From: Moniliophthora roreri
Lineage: Eukaryota; Basidiomycota; Agaricomycetes; Agaricales; Marasmiaceae
NCBI GenBank assembly: GCA_001466705.2
Contig: LATX02000193.1
Coordinates: forward strand, 1-64,000
Direction: 5' to 3'
Length of the DNA: 64,000 bases
In this document: in pieces, positions 61,934 to 64,000 of the stretch
Numbering within the stretch: position 1 is the first letter of the stretch
How the letters are laid out: the number at the start of each line of letters is the position of its first letter
The notes under the pieces: model-generated
Database searches by the model: none
Told to the model about the DNA's origin: nothing
Seen by the model: the letters and a program-made list of their open reading frames with translations, nothing else
Made by a program: the position numbers and the translations under genes

Positions 61934-63921
61934 ATCACTGGATATCCCTTTGTGGTTCCAAATGTTGACAGCTTGTTCTTGTCAGTATAGATGAGGAGCA
62001 AAAGTGGCTTAGCATTGCTTCCAAGTGATGGATCTGTGTTTAGGGTAGTCTGAAACTTAATGTCAGCTGCATGATCTTGCTCAAAATAACATAATGTGTA
62101 AACTTGTATATCCCACCAATAATCACTGGTCTATGTCATCAATGAACCGGACCCAATTCTTACCATCAAAGCAGTAATGTCAACACACATTCCACTCTAT
62201 CTGTGAAGCAATCTTGGGATGCTTTACAACTTCTTCAATCCAATTCCATGTTGAATGGAAGTAGATGTCAAAATCATGAATCTGATTACCAAGCATTGGT
62301 GAGATTTTGGTGCATTGCCACTATTAAATATTAATAGAATAAGGAACTAGCTTTCAATATAAAATGGGTATATACACCTTTGCTGATTTCTCTGCAGCCA
62401 CATCCCAGATTTCTTGAAGTTTGATTTCAAAAACTCAGTTTCTTGTGCCCCATAGATGTCCGTTCCATGAGTTGAATCAGTTGGTTCATTTGCTTCTTGT
62501 TCATGGCACAATCAAGTGCAAGCTCAGCAACCTTGAAGTCAAAATGAGTCAGAAATGGCTTCCATAGCTCATAGTTGATGGGTGGAAGGTTATCCCCACA
62601 TTATCAATAAACAAGCCTGGATTGGCCAATTTAGAATGAGCTATAGTGTGTGTGCATATATAGAGGGCATTAGAGAATTAAACTTACTTGAATGTAAAAA
62701 ATTGAAAGCTGAGGTGTCATCATTTGGTGTATAATAGGTGCCTAAAGGCTGCAGATTAGAGTACTGGTTAAGCCACAGTGGATGAAGTCTTAGTGGGCTG
62801 TACCTTTGCCACTAGTTGCTGGTTGAGCATGAGAAAAAGGTTTAGGATCTGTATTAAACCATGCAGCCAGTTTGGAGAATATTGTATCAAAATAATTGCT
62901 ATACTTGGATATAGGCATGCCAATTCTTGACAAACTTGAAAACCTAGATTCTGTTCCTCTTCCAACTTCTTCTGGCAACTTCACTTGTGGTTCTTGATTG
63001 GGGCTCCTGCACCATACCACTCATTACAAACTGTACATTTTACCTTAGGCTTTGGTTGACTTGGTGCCATGAGATTATAAAGAGTGGGGAAAAGAACATA
63101 ATATACACCCATCAGGTATGTTGGTGATGCAAGAGCATAGCAATATGGTATGAGAAATTTAGTGGAAGATGGGGTGATATTATATAGAAACACTCAAGGT
63201 CCTTCCACACTGATTTCTAAACTGAGGCAGCTGTAGTAAGCTATTGGAGAGAATGTATGGCAAACCATTACTCACATGAACTGCTCCAGAAAATTGGACA
63301 CCACACAATCCAGATTCAACATTCAGCAAAACTAAGATGTGCTGAAATTAGAGCACATAACATACCTAAAGTCTTAGGGCATACACTCAGGTCATTGTAG
63401 ATAAAGTTTAAAAAGCTACTAATGCATTCTTGTACATGACAAGGGAAGACAAGGAGTAGTGGTACAAAAAAAGCAAGGACTGATAATTACTCACCATAAG
63501 CTGGTAATATGTTGAACCTAGAAAAGACCCACTTTTATTCATTTTTACACTACCTTTGAATTGGAACACCTTATATGACACAAGAATATGGGTAATAAGG
63601 ACTAGAGTGAGCCCAGTCTGCTAGTCATTGCCTTAGAGAAGCTATAGTACCTTGGAAAGTACAAAGAGCTATATGATACGCTATACAGAGGTGTCTAAGC
63701 TGTACTTTCTGACTTATCTATGTATCAGATCCAAAACGGATCACTCTCAAAACCTGTAGGGAACCTAACTATAGCCCAATGAATGCATTGGCTAGTTAAC
63801 CAAGCTCTCAGAGTGCTATCAATGGGATTTTAATTTCTATTTTACTTTTCTATGACATCTGCAAAGTGCAACCTGCAGTCAAACAGTACAGAGGTATTTA
63901 GAGGAGACATCAAAACAAAAA
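61934..63921 (-). repeat. Near-exact direct copy of 59945-61932 across an N
   Basis: The 1,988 bp repeat the 5' Plavaka part (including frames at 62768-63193) and the start of R2. Only one mismatch was noticed (C to T at about 63896). With a single N between the copies this is most likely an unmerged contig overlap. Confidence 0.8.
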
Positions 63922-64000
63922 GATGACATAGAACAGGAACAATCACTGAATGATCCTCCTCTGAAGTCAATATACGGATCAAAGTCAAAGCAGGTGATCT
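63505..64000 (+). repeat. Dispersed repeat R2, copy 6, running off the window
   Basis: Same start as 61516. After 63921 it continues (GATGACATAGAACAGGAACA) as in the copy at 27140, beyond the point where the previous copy was cut. Confidence 0.65.

Overview
The window is genomic DNA of a filamentous basidiomycete, most probably an Agaricomycete. Two things point there: genes are cut by many 50-60 bp GT-AG introns with short exons, and the gene and transposon families are typical of that group (CE8 pectinesterases, a DUF6697-like protein, a Ty3 chromovirus, a Plavaka-type KDZ transposon). All introns below were read by eye from splice sites plus conservation of the reading frame; no alignment or search was run.

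The left third (about 1-21,480) is gene-dense with normal CpG content. In order it holds: the end of a proline-rich disordered protein (+), VPS25 of ESCRT-II (+, five exons), a truncated PAN1/EH-domain fragment with an in-frame stop (+) abutting a DUF6697-like gene (+), two separate short-chain dehydrogenase genes (-), two pectin methylesterases facing each other tail to tail (+ and -), a remnant of a Harbinger transposase N-terminus (-), the SAGA subunit ADA3/NGG1 (-), and divergent from it an SLC41/MgtE magnesium transporter (+) followed by a seven-helix receptor-like gene (+). The pectinesterases are secreted plant cell-wall enzymes, which fits a plant-associated or litter-decaying life. 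The other genes are housekeeping (endosome sorting, endocytosis, chromatin, Mg2+ transport).

At about 21,480, two bases after the stop codon of the receptor gene, a block dense in TACGG motifs opens a repeat-rich, mostly CpG-poor region that runs to the end of the window. It holds nested and broken mobile elements: dispersed families (here called B, D, R1 and R2), a 91-bp minisatellite, a foldback element of about 0.96 kb, a Tc1/mariner-like MITE family with TA target sites, an 8.1-kb Ty3/gypsy chromovirus (LTRs at 40,795 and 48,459) with an antisense ORF carrying a Zn2Cys6-like cysteine cluster, a second gag-pro remnant, and a Plavaka transposase gene split by later insertions. Stop codons in these ORFs mostly sit where CGA, CAG or TGG would be expected, consistent with C-to-T decay of methylated DNA.

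Twelve single N characters (24618, 29623, 31441, 35056, 36386, 36805, 37439, 37967, 38535, 39665, 43749, 61933) mark contig joins inside repeats. Several are flanked by near-identical direct copies (0.4-2 kb), so part of the apparent duplication is probably an assembly artefact.
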